The notes under the pieces were generated by a model. It was given only the letters and a program-made list of their open reading frames with translations, ran no database searches and was not told the DNA's origin. 64,000 nucleotides of DNA from an uncultured Clostridia bacterium (GTDB taxonomy: Bacteria > Bacillota > Clostridia > Christensenellales > Borkfalkiaceae): assembly GCA_947627565.1 (NCBI GenBank), contig CANQWO010000001.1, forward strand, positions 1 through 64,000, given 5' to 3'. The position numbers and the translations under genes were made by a program. Positions within the stretch are counted from its first letter, which is position 1. Each line of letters starts with the position of its first letter. Below are positions 24,613 to 33,097 of this stretch, in pieces.

Positions 24613-25383
24613 TCAGGAAATTTCTTTTTTGAGCGTGCCGAGCGCGTTCTTTTCGAGGCGGGATACCTGCGCTTGCGAGATGCCGACCTCGGCGGAGATC
24701 TCCGTCTGCGTCTTGCCCTCGTAGTAGCGGAGCATCAGGATCTTCCTTTCGCGCTCGGTGAGGCGGTCGATGGCTTCCCGCAGGGCGACGCGCTCCGTCC
24801 AGATCTCGTCGCTCTGCGTCTCGTCATACAGTTGATCGACAAGTTTGAGCGTATCTCCCTCCTTGTTGTAGACGGGATCATAGAGGGAAACCGGGTCGGA
24901 AATCGCATCGAGACAATAGACGACCTCGCGCTCCTTGACCTGCATCTCGGCGGCGATCTTTTCGATGGTCGCCTCTTCATCCCGCTCTTCGATGCCCTCC
25001 CGGACTTTGAGAATGCGGTAGGCCGTATCCCGGATGGAGCGCGAGACGCGCAGGCTGTTTCCGTCCCGCAAATAGCGCTTGATCTCCCCCATGATCATCG
25101 GGACGGCGTAAGTGGAAAACTTCACGCCGAATTTGAGGTCAAAGTTTTCAATGGCCTTGATGAGCCCGACGCATCCCGCCTGAAACACATCGTCGGCGTT
25201 GGCGTTTTTGGCCCAAAACCGCTTGACGAGCGAGAGCACGAGGCGCATGTTGCCCACGATAAATTTGTCGCGGGCGGCCTTATCGCCGTTTTTCAGCCTG
25301 ATCATGAGTTCTTCGTTCTCTTCCGCCGTGAGTTTGGGAAGGCCCGTGGTATCCACCCCGCAAATCACTACTTTACTCAGCAT
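24613..25383 (-). CDS. sigG: Late forespore sigma factor SigG
   Basis: 256 aa. The start at 25383 has the SD AAAGGAGG and gives MLSKVVICGVDTTGLPKL, the typical SigG N-terminus. Region 2 contains DVFQAGCVGLIKAIENFD and FSTYAVPMIMGEIKRYLRDG; region 4 ends in GISQAQVSRLEKNALGTLKKEI. It directs forespore genes after engulfment. The closest homologue SigF would not carry the CGVDTTGLP start. sigE lies directly upstream, as in Bacillus and Clostridium. Confidence 0.95.
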   Translation of the reverse strand: MLSKVVICGVDTTGLPKLTAEENEELMIRLKNGDKAARDKFIVGNMRLVLSLVKRFWAKNANADDVFQAGCVGLIKAIENFDLKFGVKFSTYAVPMIMGEIKRYLRDGNSLRVSRSIRDTAYRILKVREGIEERDEEATIEKIAAEMQVKEREVVYCLDAISDPVSLYDPVYNKEGDTLKLVDQLYDETQSDEIWTERVALREAIDRLTERERKILMLRYYEGKTQTEISAEVGISQAQVSRLEKNALGTLKKEIS

Positions 25384-25469
25384 ACAATTTCCTCCTTTTA
25401 TGTATGGGAAAGAAGTATTTGCAACTTGCGGCAATTTATGTGCGGACCGTCCTCCCTCTCCGGCCCCTG

Positions 25470-25499
25470 ATTATAGCGCATCCCGCACGTCTCTGTCAA
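25470..25499 (-). promoter_or_regulatory. Near-consensus sigmaA-like promoter upstream of sigG
   Basis: On the minus strand TTGACA (25499-25494) and TATAAT (25475-25470) are 18 bases apart. The start point would be near 25463, about 80 bases before sigG. Both hexamers are perfect, which is unexpected for a forespore gene normally read by SigF and SigG. Confidence 0.7.
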
Positions 25500-25512
25500 G
25501 GCGTGCGGGATG
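25479..25512. repeat. 11-bp inverted repeat around the sigG -35 box
   Basis: Arms 25479-25489 and 25502-25512 are perfect reverse complements; the 12-base centre contains the -35 TTGACA (minus strand). It could be an operator or the sigE terminator; on the minus strand no T tract follows, on the plus strand TTTTT does. Confidence 0.65.
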
Positions 25513-25532
25513 AGTTTTTGTCACGACTTTGA

Positions 25533-26240
25533 TTAAACCAATTTGGAGATCTCCTTTTTGAGCCGTTCGATGATCTTCTTTTCGAGGCGGGAAATGTAGC
25601 TCTGCGAGATGCCGAGGCGATCGGCGACGTCCTTTTGCGTCATCTCCTCTCCGCCTCCCAGCCCGAACCGCAAAAACATGATGCGCCGTTCGCGCTCCGG
25701 GAGTTTTTTCAGCGCGTCGCGCAGCAATTCCTTTTCCACGTTCGACTCCACGCCGCCGTAGACGGTATCGCAATCCGTGCCCAAAATGTCGGATAAGAGC
25801 AGTTCGTTGCCCTCAAAATCGGTATTCAGCGGCTCGTCGAACGAGATCTCGCTCTTAAGTTTGACCGTCCGCCTGAGATACATGAGGATCTCGTTCTCGA
25901 TGCAGCGGGAAGCGTATGTCGCAAGTTTGATGTTTTTATCGGTCCGGAACGAATTGATCGCCTTGATGAGGCCGATCGTCCCTATGGAGATCAGATCGTC
26001 GGGGTCCACGCCGGTATTCTCGAATTTACGGGAGATATAGACGACGAGACGAAGATTGTGCTCGATCAGCTTGGCCTTGACGCTCTCCGCGCCCTCCCCC
26101 TCCAATTTTTGCAGCATCTCCGCCTCTTCCTCCGGCGAGAGCGGAAGCGGCAACGCTTCATTGCCGCAGAGATAGTGTATGACATTTTCACTGCCCTTGA
26201 TGGTGAGGAGCCATTCCTTGAGCCTTTCGAAGAGCTTCAT
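25533..26240 (-). CDS. sigE: Mother-cell sigma factor SigE precursor
   Basis: 235 aa. The N-terminal 30 or so residues ([16 protein letters not shown]..) form the pro-sequence that SpoIIGA removes. Region 2 has [19 protein letters not shown] and [19 protein letters not shown]; region 4 reads [23 protein letters not shown]. Active SigE drives early mother-cell transcription. It lies one base after spoIIGA, the standard spoIIG arrangement, so protease and substrate are made together. Confidence 0.96.
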   Translation of the reverse strand: MKLFERLKEWLLTIKGSENVIHYLCGNEALPLPLSPEEEAEMLQKLEGEGAESVKAKLIEHNLRLVVYISRKFENTGVDPDDLISIGTIGLIKAINSFRTDKNIKLATYASRCIENEILMYLRRTVKLKSEISFDEPLNTDFEGNELLLSDILGTDCDTVYGGVESNVEKELLRDALKKLPERERRIMFLRFGLGGGEEMTQKDVADRLGISQSYISRLEKKIIERLKKEISKLV

Positions 26241-26241
26241 A

Positions 26242-27039
26242 TTACGCCTCCATGAGTGCGGTATTGAGAATGAGTTGGTAATTTTTCCCGACTTCGCCCA
26301 CCGTCAGATAGACATTTTCCCGCTCGATCGTCCGTTCGGGCGCCGAAATCGACAGGCTGTCGCAGGAAAAGACGGGAGCCTCCCGCCTGCCGTTGACCGT
26401 CCCGACGGAGATGCGCCCCACTTCGTGCAGATCCCGGCCGTAGAGCGCGAATACGGCGGCCGCCGAGATGACGCACACCGGCTCGCCGTTGAAGAACAGA
26501 TGGTTGCCGGTATCCGCGTAGCCCCGCCATGCCACTTCGCGCGTCCCCGCCTTCAATTTGCAGGGGAGGACATTCTTCTCCGTTCTGCGATAGCGATACA
26601 TGGCGCGCGCGCCCGAACAGACGGCCGCGAAGAACGCAACCGTTGCGCCGACGATCAGCCCGACGGGGGCCTGTTCGACGAGATACCCGCCCGTTTCCGC
26701 ATAGGAAATGCCGAAGAATGAATAGGCGGCCGTCAGCAGCCCGCCGAGCGCAAACGTTAGGAGAAAGAATGCTGCCGCTGTCATCCAATAGGGTCTGAAC
26801 CGTTTCCCCGGCACGGCGACGGCGATCAGGAGCAGGCCTCCCGCGATCTTGACGAAATAGGCCGCGGCCCCGGGAAGTCTGCACGGCGGAAAGACGATCG
26901 CCTCGACGGCGCCGAGCGCGCTCGCGGTCAACAGCCGCGGGACGGACGGCTTTACGCGGGCACAGACGAGCGCGAGGTACAAAAGCACGCCGTCGAGCAA
27001 AAAATTCTCCAAAAACGCTACTTCGAGATAGACCTCCAT
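26242..27039 (-). CDS. spoIIGA: Sigma-E processing peptidase SpoIIGA
   Basis: 265 aa. About five membrane segments fill residues 1-145, followed by an aspartic-protease-like domain with the catalytic GYADTGN motif (Asp176). SpoIIGA sits in the septal membrane and cleaves pro-SigE after a forespore signal (SpoIIR, not in this window). The gene is one base upstream of sigE. The ATG at 27039 follows GGGAAG. Sequence similarity of this family is low outside the DTG region, but membrane topology and position leave little doubt. Confidence 0.93.
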   Translation of the reverse strand: MEVYLEVAFLENFLLDGVLLYLALVCARVKPSVPRLLTASALGAVEAIVFPPCRLPGAAAYFVKIAGGLLLIAVAVPGKRFRPYWMTAAAFFLLTFALGGLLTAAYSFFGISYAETGGYLVEQAPVGLIVGATVAFFAAVCSGARAMYRYRRTEKNVLPCKLKAGTREVAWRGYADTGNHLFFNGEPVCVISAAAVFALYGRDLHEVGRISVGTVNGRREAPVFSCDSLSISAPERTIERENVYLTVGEVGKNYQLILNTALMEA

Positions 27040-27059
27040 CTTCCCGCTCCATGGGCGAC

Positions 27060-27065
27060 ATTATA
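27060..27065 (-). promoter_or_regulatory. -10 box upstream of spoIIGA-sigE
   Basis: TATAAT on the minus strand, 21 bases before the spoIIGA ATG. No -35 hexamer stands at 17 bases; spoIIG promoters are often Spo0A-dependent with a poor -35, but I could not find a clear 0A box (TGTCGAA). Confidence 0.4.
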
Positions 27066-27082
27066 AATTCTTTCACGCCATG

Positions 27083-27111
27083 AAAAAAGGCATATCCCGT
27101 CGGAATATGCC
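27083..27111 (-). terminator. Terminator of rarA
   Basis: Arms 27089-27095 and 27105-27111 (7 bp) are followed on the minus strand by TTTTTT (27088-27083). It separates rarA from the spoIIG operon. Confidence 0.75.
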
Positions 27112-27146
27112 GTTCTTTGGTAAGGTGTTCGTATTGGGAACGGAAG

Positions 27147-28457
27147 TCAACGCTTCTTTCCCTTTTGCGTTCTGATCTCCTTCACCGTCCGCTCATACCC
27201 TTTGTCGGAGGGCGTGTAGTACACCCGATCCTTCAGGGAATCGGGGAGATACTGCTGTTCCACATAGCCGCCGTAGTTGTGCGGATATTTATATTTTTTG
27301 CTCTCTGCCTTCATCTCCTTGTTCCCGTAGGAGGTATCGCGCAGATAGGCGGGGATGTCGTCATCGCGGCAGTTTTTGGCGTCTGCGCGCGCCGCATCCA
27401 TGGCCATGACGACGGAATTGCTCTTCTCCGTCTCACAGACGTAAATGATGGCCTCCGTGAGCGGGAGAAGCCCCTCGGGATACCCCATATTCTGGAACGC
27501 GGTCAGCGCGGAGACCGCCACGACCAGCGCATGCGGGTCCGACATGCCCACATCCTCCGCGGAATGGGCGATGAGCCGACGAAAGACAAGCAAGGGATCG
27601 CATCCGCCCTCGATCAGACGCATCGCATAGTAGAGCGCCGCGTTGGCGTCGCTCCCGCGCAGGGATTTGCAAAATGCCGAGAGGATATCGTAATACAGGT
27701 CCTCGTTGTAGGAGAGCGCCTTGCGCTGGATCGACTGCTCGGCGTCTGCGATCGTGACATGGATCTTGCCCGTCGCGTCGTCGGGAGGCGTCGTGAGAAC
27801 GGCGAGTTCCAGCGCATTGTATGCCGTGCGGAGATCCCCGCCCGCCATCACGGAGAGATGGGCGAGCGCATCCGCGTCGACTTCCGTATCGTAATTTCCG
27901 AGCCCGTGACGTTTATCGCTTAGCGCCCGCTCGAGCGCGCCGCGAATATCCGAAGACGTGAGCGGTTCAAAATGAAAGACCCGGCATCTCGAGACAATGG
28001 CGGGCGTCATGGAGGCATAGGGATTCTCCGTCGTCGAGCCGATGAACAGGATGGTGCCCTGTTCGATGGCCGGCAGCAGGGAATCGGACTGCGTCTTGTT
28101 GAAGCGGTGGCATTCGTCGAGCATGAGATACGTCTTCTTGCCGAACATTTTCAGATTGTTCCGCGCTTGCTCCACCGCTTTTTTGACATCCGCGACGCCT
28201 GCGGAAACCGCGTTGAGCTTGATAAACTCCCCGTTCGTCTGCGCCGCGATGATATTGGCCAGCGTCGTCTTGCCCGTGCCGGGAGGTCCCCAAAAGATGC
28301 AGCTTCCCAAACGGTCCAACGCGATGGCGCGCCGAAGCAGCGACCCTTCCGCGATCAGATGGCGCTGCCCGACAAAGTCTTTGAGCGTAGAAGCGCGCAT
28401 GCGCTCCGCAAGCGGCTTTGCGCGCTCCTCGTTTTCGTTGAAATCAAAGAGATCCAT
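27147..28457 (-). CDS. rarA: Replication-associated recombination protein A (RarA/MgsA)
   Basis: 436 aa, a AAA+ ATPase of the clamp-loader superfamily that acts at stalled forks. PLAERMRASTLKDFVGQRHL starts the family; Walker A is FWGPPGTGKTTLAN (near residue 57), Walker B LMLDECHRFNK, sensor 1 GSTTENPY. The C-terminal domain has KSLRGSDANAALYY and PLLVFRRLIAHSAEDVG, the tetramerisation region. It lies one base downstream of the patatin gene, so probably shares its transcript, and ends at a clear terminator. Confidence 0.95.
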   Translation of the reverse strand: MDLFDFNENEERAKPLAERMRASTLKDFVGQRHLIAEGSLLRRAIALDRLGSCIFWGPPGTGKTTLANIIAAQTNGEFIKLNAVSAGVADVKKAVEQARNNLKMFGKKTYLMLDECHRFNKTQSDSLLPAIEQGTILFIGSTTENPYASMTPAIVSRCRVFHFEPLTSSDIRGALERALSDKRHGLGNYDTEVDADALAHLSVMAGGDLRTAYNALELAVLTTPPDDATGKIHVTIADAEQSIQRKALSYNEDLYYDILSAFCKSLRGSDANAALYYAMRLIEGGCDPLLVFRRLIAHSAEDVGMSDPHALVVAVSALTAFQNMGYPEGLLPLTEAIIYVCETEKSNSVVMAMDAARADAKNCRDDDIPAYLRDTSYGNKEMKAESKKYKYPHNYGGYVEQQYLPDSLKDRVYYTPSDKGYERTVKEIRTQKGKKR

Positions 28458-28458
28458 T

Positions 28459-29250
28459 TCAATCCCTCAAAAGCATGGCAATCGATTCGGCTTTCGATAC
28501 GCCGAGCCGATATCCTCTCTCATATGCGAACTGCAAATTCTTCACGCTGTATTGGTCCATCGAGCCGAGTTTGGGCTGAAGCCAAAGATCGGCGTCGCGA
28601 CGCATGACGCGCTTGCGCTGGGTGGCGCGCGTATCCATGATGTCGATGCAGCGGAGCAGCGTATCGATCAAATTTCCCTTGACTTGCTTTTCCATCATCA
28701 GATTGCCCAAAACATCGACGGCCACGACCACGTCCGCCCCCATATTCTTGACTTCCCGCGTCGGGACCCGCTCGAGAATGCCCCCGTCGACCAACATGGG
28801 ATACTCCCCGATGGAAGCCGGCGTAAAAACGCCGGGAATGGAGCTCGAGGCAATGATCGCATCCGCAACGTTGCCTTGGTCGAGGAGGACGACGCAGCCG
28901 CGGATCAGATCGGTGGCGACGCACGCAAACGGGATCTCCAATTCGTCAAAGGTCCTCTCGCCGATGAGATCGACGATCAACTTCCGCGCCTTCGTCATCT
29001 TCATGAGCCCGTTTTTATGAAAGGCCCCCGGGTTCAAGGAGGCGATATCCGTAAGTTTCAGATCGACGACGGCTTCGCGCATCCGGGCGGGACTGATCCC
29101 CGCGCAGTAGCACGCGCCGACGATCGAACCCATCGAACATCCCGTTACGAACTCCGGCTTGATCCCGGCCTCGTCGAGGGCCTGCAAAAATCCGACATGC
29201 GCAACGCCGCGCGATCCGCCGGAGCCCAATGCAAGTCCCAATTTTTTCAT
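28459..29250 (-). CDS. Patatin-like phospholipase (RssA/NTE type)
   Basis: 263 aa from the ATG at 29250 with SD GGAGGG. The oxyanion loop GSGGSRGVAHVG, the nucleophile GCSMGS (Ser near residue 40) and the catalytic DGG (Asp near residue 156) are all present. Such proteins hydrolyse acyl lipids or act as lysophospholipases; the substrate is unknown. In B. subtilis a homologue (ylbK) follows ylbJ; here ylbJ is next door but divergent. A second paralogue is at 46754-47611. Confidence 0.9.
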   Translation of the reverse strand: MKKLGLALGSGGSRGVAHVGFLQALDEAGIKPEFVTGCSMGSIVGACYCAGISPARMREAVVDLKLTDIASLNPGAFHKNGLMKMTKARKLIVDLIGERTFDELEIPFACVATDLIRGCVVLLDQGNVADAIIASSSIPGVFTPASIGEYPMLVDGGILERVPTREVKNMGADVVVAVDVLGNLMMEKQVKGNLIDTLLRCIDIMDTRATQRKRVMRRDADLWLQPKLGSMDQYSVKNLQFAYERGYRLGVSKAESIAMLLRD

Positions 29251-29281
29251 AAACGATCCCTCCGTAACATATGTTTGTCTT

Positions 29282-30217
29282 GTGTGGAAATTCAATCCAA
29301 AACGACTCTTTTCCGCCTTGCTGACAGTCGCCGTCGCAGCCGCCACGGTTCTCTTTCTCATCTTCCCCGCGCGGTATGCCGCAAGCGTGAAGACGGGCGT
29401 CATGCTGTGGGCGAATAACGTTCTCCCCGCGACGTTCCCCTTCTTCTTTCTCACGGCCATTCTCACGCGCAGAACAATCTTCGGAAAAGTAACGGGCGCA
29501 CTGTCCCCCGCCACGGAAAAACTTTTCGCGATTTCGGGGCCGGGCGCCTGTGCGGGAATGATCTCCATGATCTCGGGATACCCCGTGGGGGCGCGCACTC
29601 TTCTCGATTTTCACCGCGCGGGCGCGATCGGAAGAGAGGAGACGCTGCGCGTTGCGGCGATCGCCTCCACCTCCGGGCCCGCCTTTCTCGTCGGGGCGGT
29701 GGGCGTCGGCATGTTCTCCTCCCCCGCCGCCGGATGGGTGCTCTATCTCTCCCATATCGCGGGCATTCTCGTCGTCTGCTTCCTGCTGCGATTTCCCGTC
29801 AAACGAAAGATCCCAACCGGCCGCGCCCCCGAGATCGCCCCCATCGGGCTTTCGGAACTCCTCTCAAGCTCGGTGCTCTCCATTCTCTGCGTGGGCGGCG
29901 CGATCGCCCTCTTCTACGCTTTCGGAGAGATGATCTCCGATCTTTGCACGCTCCTTGCCGTTCCGGAGCAACTTGAGATCCTTCTGCGCGGCGGCTTGGA
30001 AATGACAACGGGCTGCCACCTTTTGCGCGGCACGCCCCTTCCCTACAACCTTGCCGGCTGTGAATTTTTTGTGACATTCGGCGGACTCTGCGTGCTCGTT
30101 CAACAACTTGCCTTTCTCATTCCGTGCGGCGTGTCCGTACCGAAATTCCTTGCTATCAAGTTCATACAGGGGCTTGTCTCCGCGGCGATCTGCTACGGAG
30201 CCGCCTTCCTGCTCTAA
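29282..30217 (+). CDS. ylbJ: Sporulation integral membrane protein YlbJ-like
   Basis: About 311 aa if the GTG at 29282 is used. No SD is visible at any possible start; the frame is open further upstream into the patatin gene, but that part is not membrane-like. About eight hydrophobic segments form a Gate/nucleoside-recognition fold, with SGYPVGARTLLDF and CHLLRG as conserved family elements. YlbJ is made under SigE control and is needed for spore cortex or coat resistance in Bacillus. The neighbouring rsmD, coaD and patatin genes reproduce the ylbH-ylbI-ylbJ-ylbK neighbourhood. Its last four bases overlap the pheA stop on the other strand. Confidence 0.85.
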   Translation: MWKFNPKRLFSALLTVAVAAATVLFLIFPARYAASVKTGVMLWANNVLPATFPFFFLTAILTRRTIFGKVTGALSPATEKLFAISGPGACAGMISMISGYPVGARTLLDFHRAGAIGREETLRVAAIASTSGPAFLVGAVGVGMFSSPAAGWVLYLSHIAGILVVCFLLRFPVKRKIPTGRAPEIAPIGLSELLSSSVLSILCVGGAIALFYAFGEMISDLCTLLAVPEQLEILLRGGLEMTTGCHLLRGTPLPYNLAGCEFFVTFGGLCVLVQQLAFLIPCGVSVPKFLAIKFIQGLVSAAICYGAAFLL

Positions 30218-31062
30218 TTATAGGCGCCGAGAAGTTTGAATTGCGCGCAGTACCGCTCAGCCTCGGCAAGGGCGCGGCGGACGCGGTCGCTCGCCAAGTC
30301 CCCGGCAAATTCGATGAAGAACCGATATTTCCCGAACTCGTTCTTGACGGGGCGCGATTCGATCCGCGTCAAATTGAGCCCGTAGCGCAGAAAGATCTTG
30401 AGCAGGCCCAAGAGCGAGCCCGGCCTGTCCTCCTCGCATACGGCGGAAAAGAACACCATCGAACTGCTCTCGGGAAGTTTCCCGCGCCTCGTGACAAGGA
30501 GAAAGCGCGTAAAATTGCCCTTGTTGTCGGCAATGTTTTCCTTGGAGAGGACGACGCCCTCCCTGAGGACATGGGCGCCGACGATCCCGGCCGAATGGGC
30601 GTCGAGCTTTTCAAGGCTCTCCGCCGTCGAAGCGGTGCGGATGAGCGCGGCGTTGGGATATGTACGGTTCAGGTAGTCGGAACACTGCATGAGCGCCTGG
30701 TCGTGCGAATAGATGCGGTCCACCTCATCGGGACGGACGCCCAAGAGCGTCGCAAGCCGATGGTCGACGGCGAGCGGAAATTCTTCGACGGCAAAAATGT
30801 CCTTCTCCTCCAAGAGGTCGAGACTTTCGAGGACGCCGCCGTTGAGCGAGTTCTCCACCGGCAGGACGGCGTAATCCGTCTCTCCGGCAAGGAGCCGATG
30901 CACCGCGTCCGAAAAGCTGTGGCAGAGGATGATCTCGAAATCCTCGCACATGCGCATCGCCGCGATCTGGGAATAGCTTCCGTCGGGGCCCAAACAGCTC
31001 ACTTTTCCCGTCGGTTCCCGCAGGGCCGCGGCGCACATGATCTTCGATTGCTCTTTCGTCAT
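30214..31062 (-). CDS. pheA: Prephenate dehydratase
   Basis: 282 aa. It converts prephenate to phenylpyruvate. The catalytic domain shows GPDGSYSQIAA, PVENSLNGGV and the NFTRFLLV motif whose Thr-Arg-Phe is essential. The C-terminal ACT domain begins at DRPGSLLGLLKIF and contains NLTRIESRP, the phenylalanine-binding ESRP motif, so feedback inhibition by Phe is expected. There is no chorismate mutase domain; residues 1-18 are a short extension. It lies one base after the DAHP synthase gene. Confidence 0.95.
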   Translation of the reverse strand: MTKEQSKIMCAAALREPTGKVSCLGPDGSYSQIAAMRMCEDFEIILCHSFSDAVHRLLAGETDYAVLPVENSLNGGVLESLDLLEEKDIFAVEEFPLAVDHRLATLLGVRPDEVDRIYSHDQALMQCSDYLNRTYPNAALIRTASTAESLEKLDAHSAGIVGAHVLREGVVLSKENIADNKGNFTRFLLVTRRGKLPESSSMVFFSAVCEEDRPGSLLGLLKIFLRYGLNLTRIESRPVKNEFGKYRFFIEFAGDLASDRVRRALAEAERYCAQFKLLGAYN

Positions 31063-31063
31063 C

Positions 31064-32092
31064 TCACACCTTCTCCGCGATATCGAAAATCAATCTTTCG
31101 GTATCTTCCCACCCGAGGCAGGGATCGGTTATGGATTGGCCGAACACGACGTCATGCTCCTGGCATCCCTCGACCAGGAAACTCTCGATCATGAAACCCT
31201 TGACGATCTGTTTGAAATCGCGGTCGTAGAGGCGGTTTTGCAACACCTCCTCCACGATGCGGATCTGTTGGCGATGACGCTTGCCGGAATTGGAGTGATT
31301 GGCGTCGATAATGATGGCGGGATTTTTGAGCCCCCCCTCCGTCTCGGCGTAGCTCTCCAAGACCTGCATGACCGTTTCATAGTGATAGTTGGGAATATCG
31401 TTGCCGTAGTTATCGACGCGGCCCCGCAGAACGGCGTGCGCATAGGGATTTCCCGTCGTCCCCACTTGCCAATTATGATATTTGAAGACTTGCGGGCTCT
31501 GCGCGGCATAGATGGAATTGATGAGCACGGGGATGCTCCCGCTCATGGGATTTTTGATGCCCACGGGCAGTTCTACGCCGCTCGCGACCAGCCTGTGCAT
31601 CTGGTTTTCGCTCGAACGCGCGCCGATGGCCACATAGGAAATGAGGTCCTCGACATAGGCATAATTTTCCGGATACAGCATTTCGTCGGCGGCCGAGAGC
31701 CCCGACTCCTCGATGGCGCTGAGAAGCAGGTTGCGGATGGTGCGGATGCCTTTCAAGGTATTTTCCTTGTGCTCGGGATCGGGCTGCGAGAACATCCCCT
31801 TGTACCCCACGCCCTTCGTGCGCGGTTTGGCCGTATAGATACGGGGGATCAGGACAAGTTTCTCTTTTACCTTCTCGTTGAGTTTCCCGAGCCTGCTCAC
31901 ATATTCGAGAACGGGCGCTGGTTCATGCGCCGAGCAGGGCCCGACAATGACGAGAAATTTATCCGATCTTCCCGTGATGACGTCGATCGCAAGTTTATCC
32001 CGTTCCCGCTTGATCGCGGCGATCTCGCGCGACACGGGCTGTTCGGCTATGATCTCCTCCGAGGAAGGGATCTCTATCTGTTTTTCAAACAT
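31064..32092 (-). CDS. aroF: 3-deoxy-7-phosphoheptulonate (DAHP) synthase, class I
   Basis: 342 aa from the ATG at 32092 with SD GAGGAAAG, eight bases inside coaD. It condenses PEP and erythrose-4-phosphate, the entry to the shikimate pathway. GPCSAHEPAPVLEY, KPRTKGVGYKGM, GARSSENQMHR, GIKNPMSG and DANHSNSGKRH are the class I (AroFGH) motifs; His and Cys metal ligands are in place. AroF/G/H isozymes cannot be told apart from this, so the symbol is nominal. The rest of the pathway is in the operon at 41877-45802. Confidence 0.94.
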   Translation of the reverse strand: MFEKQIEIPSSEEIIAEQPVSREIAAIKRERDKLAIDVITGRSDKFLVIVGPCSAHEPAPVLEYVSRLGKLNEKVKEKLVLIPRIYTAKPRTKGVGYKGMFSQPDPEHKENTLKGIRTIRNLLLSAIEESGLSAADEMLYPENYAYVEDLISYVAIGARSSENQMHRLVASGVELPVGIKNPMSGSIPVLINSIYAAQSPQVFKYHNWQVGTTGNPYAHAVLRGRVDNYGNDIPNYHYETVMQVLESYAETEGGLKNPAIIIDANHSNSGKRHRQQIRIVEEVLQNRLYDRDFKQIVKGFMIESFLVEGCQEHDVVFGQSITDPCLGWEDTERLIFDIAEKV

Positions 32093-32567
32093 GCTTTCCT
32101 CTCGTTTGAATATATTCGTAGACCGCTTCGGGCACATAGTCCCGATAGGGCTTTCCGTAGGCGATGCTGTTGCGGACAATGGTGGCGCTGATGTGCAGGA
32201 AGTCCTGCTCGGCCGGAAGATAGATGGGAAAGAACTCCCTATCCAGCTTCCTGCTGGCATAGAAATCGGCGTTCTCGTATTCGAAATCCATCAGATTGCG
32301 CACCCCGCGCACATAAAACGGCGTTTGCTCGGCGGCGAGGAGGTCGACGATGACGCCGTTCCATTGAAGAACGCGCACCCGCGGCTCCTTGGCATAAACC
32401 GCTTTGATCATCGCGAGGCGCTCGTTTGCGTCGAACATGCACTGTTTGTTCCTGTTTTCAGCAACGGCAATGACGACTTCATCGAAGAGACGAAGACTCT
32501 TCCCGACCGTATCCGCATGGCCGACCGTAAAGGGATCGAATGTGCCCGCAAAGACGCATTTTTTCAT
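32085..32567 (-). CDS. coaD: Phosphopantetheine adenylyltransferase
   Basis: 160 aa, standard length. It transfers AMP from ATP to 4'-phosphopantetheine, the fourth step of CoA synthesis. The nucleotidyltransferase signature is GTFDPFTVGHAD (T/HxGH type) and the second ATP motif is SATIVRN (ISSTLVR equivalent). It overlaps rsmD by four bases and aroF by eight. The rsmD-coaD pair is conserved across Firmicutes. Confidence 0.96.
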   Translation of the reverse strand: MKKCVFAGTFDPFTVGHADTVGKSLRLFDEVVIAVAENRNKQCMFDANERLAMIKAVYAKEPRVRVLQWNGVIVDLLAAEQTPFYVRGVRNLMDFEYENADFYASRKLDREFFPIYLPAEQDFLHISATIVRNSIAYGKPYRDYVPEAVYEYIQTRGKHV

Positions 32568-33097
32568 GCTTCCGACCTCCGAAACATGGTGATCTTGGTT
32601 CTGCCGTAGTCGCGGAAATCATAGATTTCCCATCCGGACGGGGCCGGTTCCCTTCGCTCGCTCTCGGCGACGACCAGACCGTCGGGAGCAAGCAGCGCGC
32701 GCTCTGCGACCAAACGCAGGACTTCCTCCGTAACTTCCTCCGCATAGGGAGGATCGGAAAAGATCAGATCGAACTTACCCCCCTCCGTCTTGAGACAGAC
32801 GCGGAAGTCTAAATTCCGGACGATCCCGTCGGCGCGCACGGCCACAAGATTCTTTTTGCAGACGGCAAGACTGCTTTTTGAAATATCGTTGAAAACGGCT
32901 TCCCCGGCGCCGCGGGAGAGCGCTTCGATCCCCAGGGCGCCGCTCCCCGCAAACAGATCGAGCACGCGCGCACCCAAAAGCCGCGCAGACAAGATCTGAA
33001 AGAGCGATTCCTTCACCCTGTCCGCCGTGGGACGGATCTCCATGCCGCGAAATTCCGCAAGCACCCGTCCTCTGTATTTTCCCGCAATGACTCTCAT
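32564..33097 (-). CDS. rsmD: 16S rRNA (guanine966-N2)-methyltransferase
   Basis: 177 aa. N-terminal MRVIAGKYRGRVL and RPTADRVKESLF are the RsmD hallmarks; the SAM site is VLDLFAGSGALGIEAL and the catalytic motif IFSDPPYA. It methylates G966 of 16S rRNA. The ATG at 33097 overlaps the upstream membrane-protein stop by four bases. Confidence 0.95.
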   Translation of the reverse strand: MRVIAGKYRGRVLAEFRGMEIRPTADRVKESLFQILSARLLGARVLDLFAGSGALGIEALSRGAGEAVFNDISKSSLAVCKKNLVAVRADGIVRNLDFRVCLKTEGGKFDLIFSDPPYAEEVTEEVLRLVAERALLAPDGLVVAESERREPAPSGWEIYDFRDYGRTKITMFRRSEA

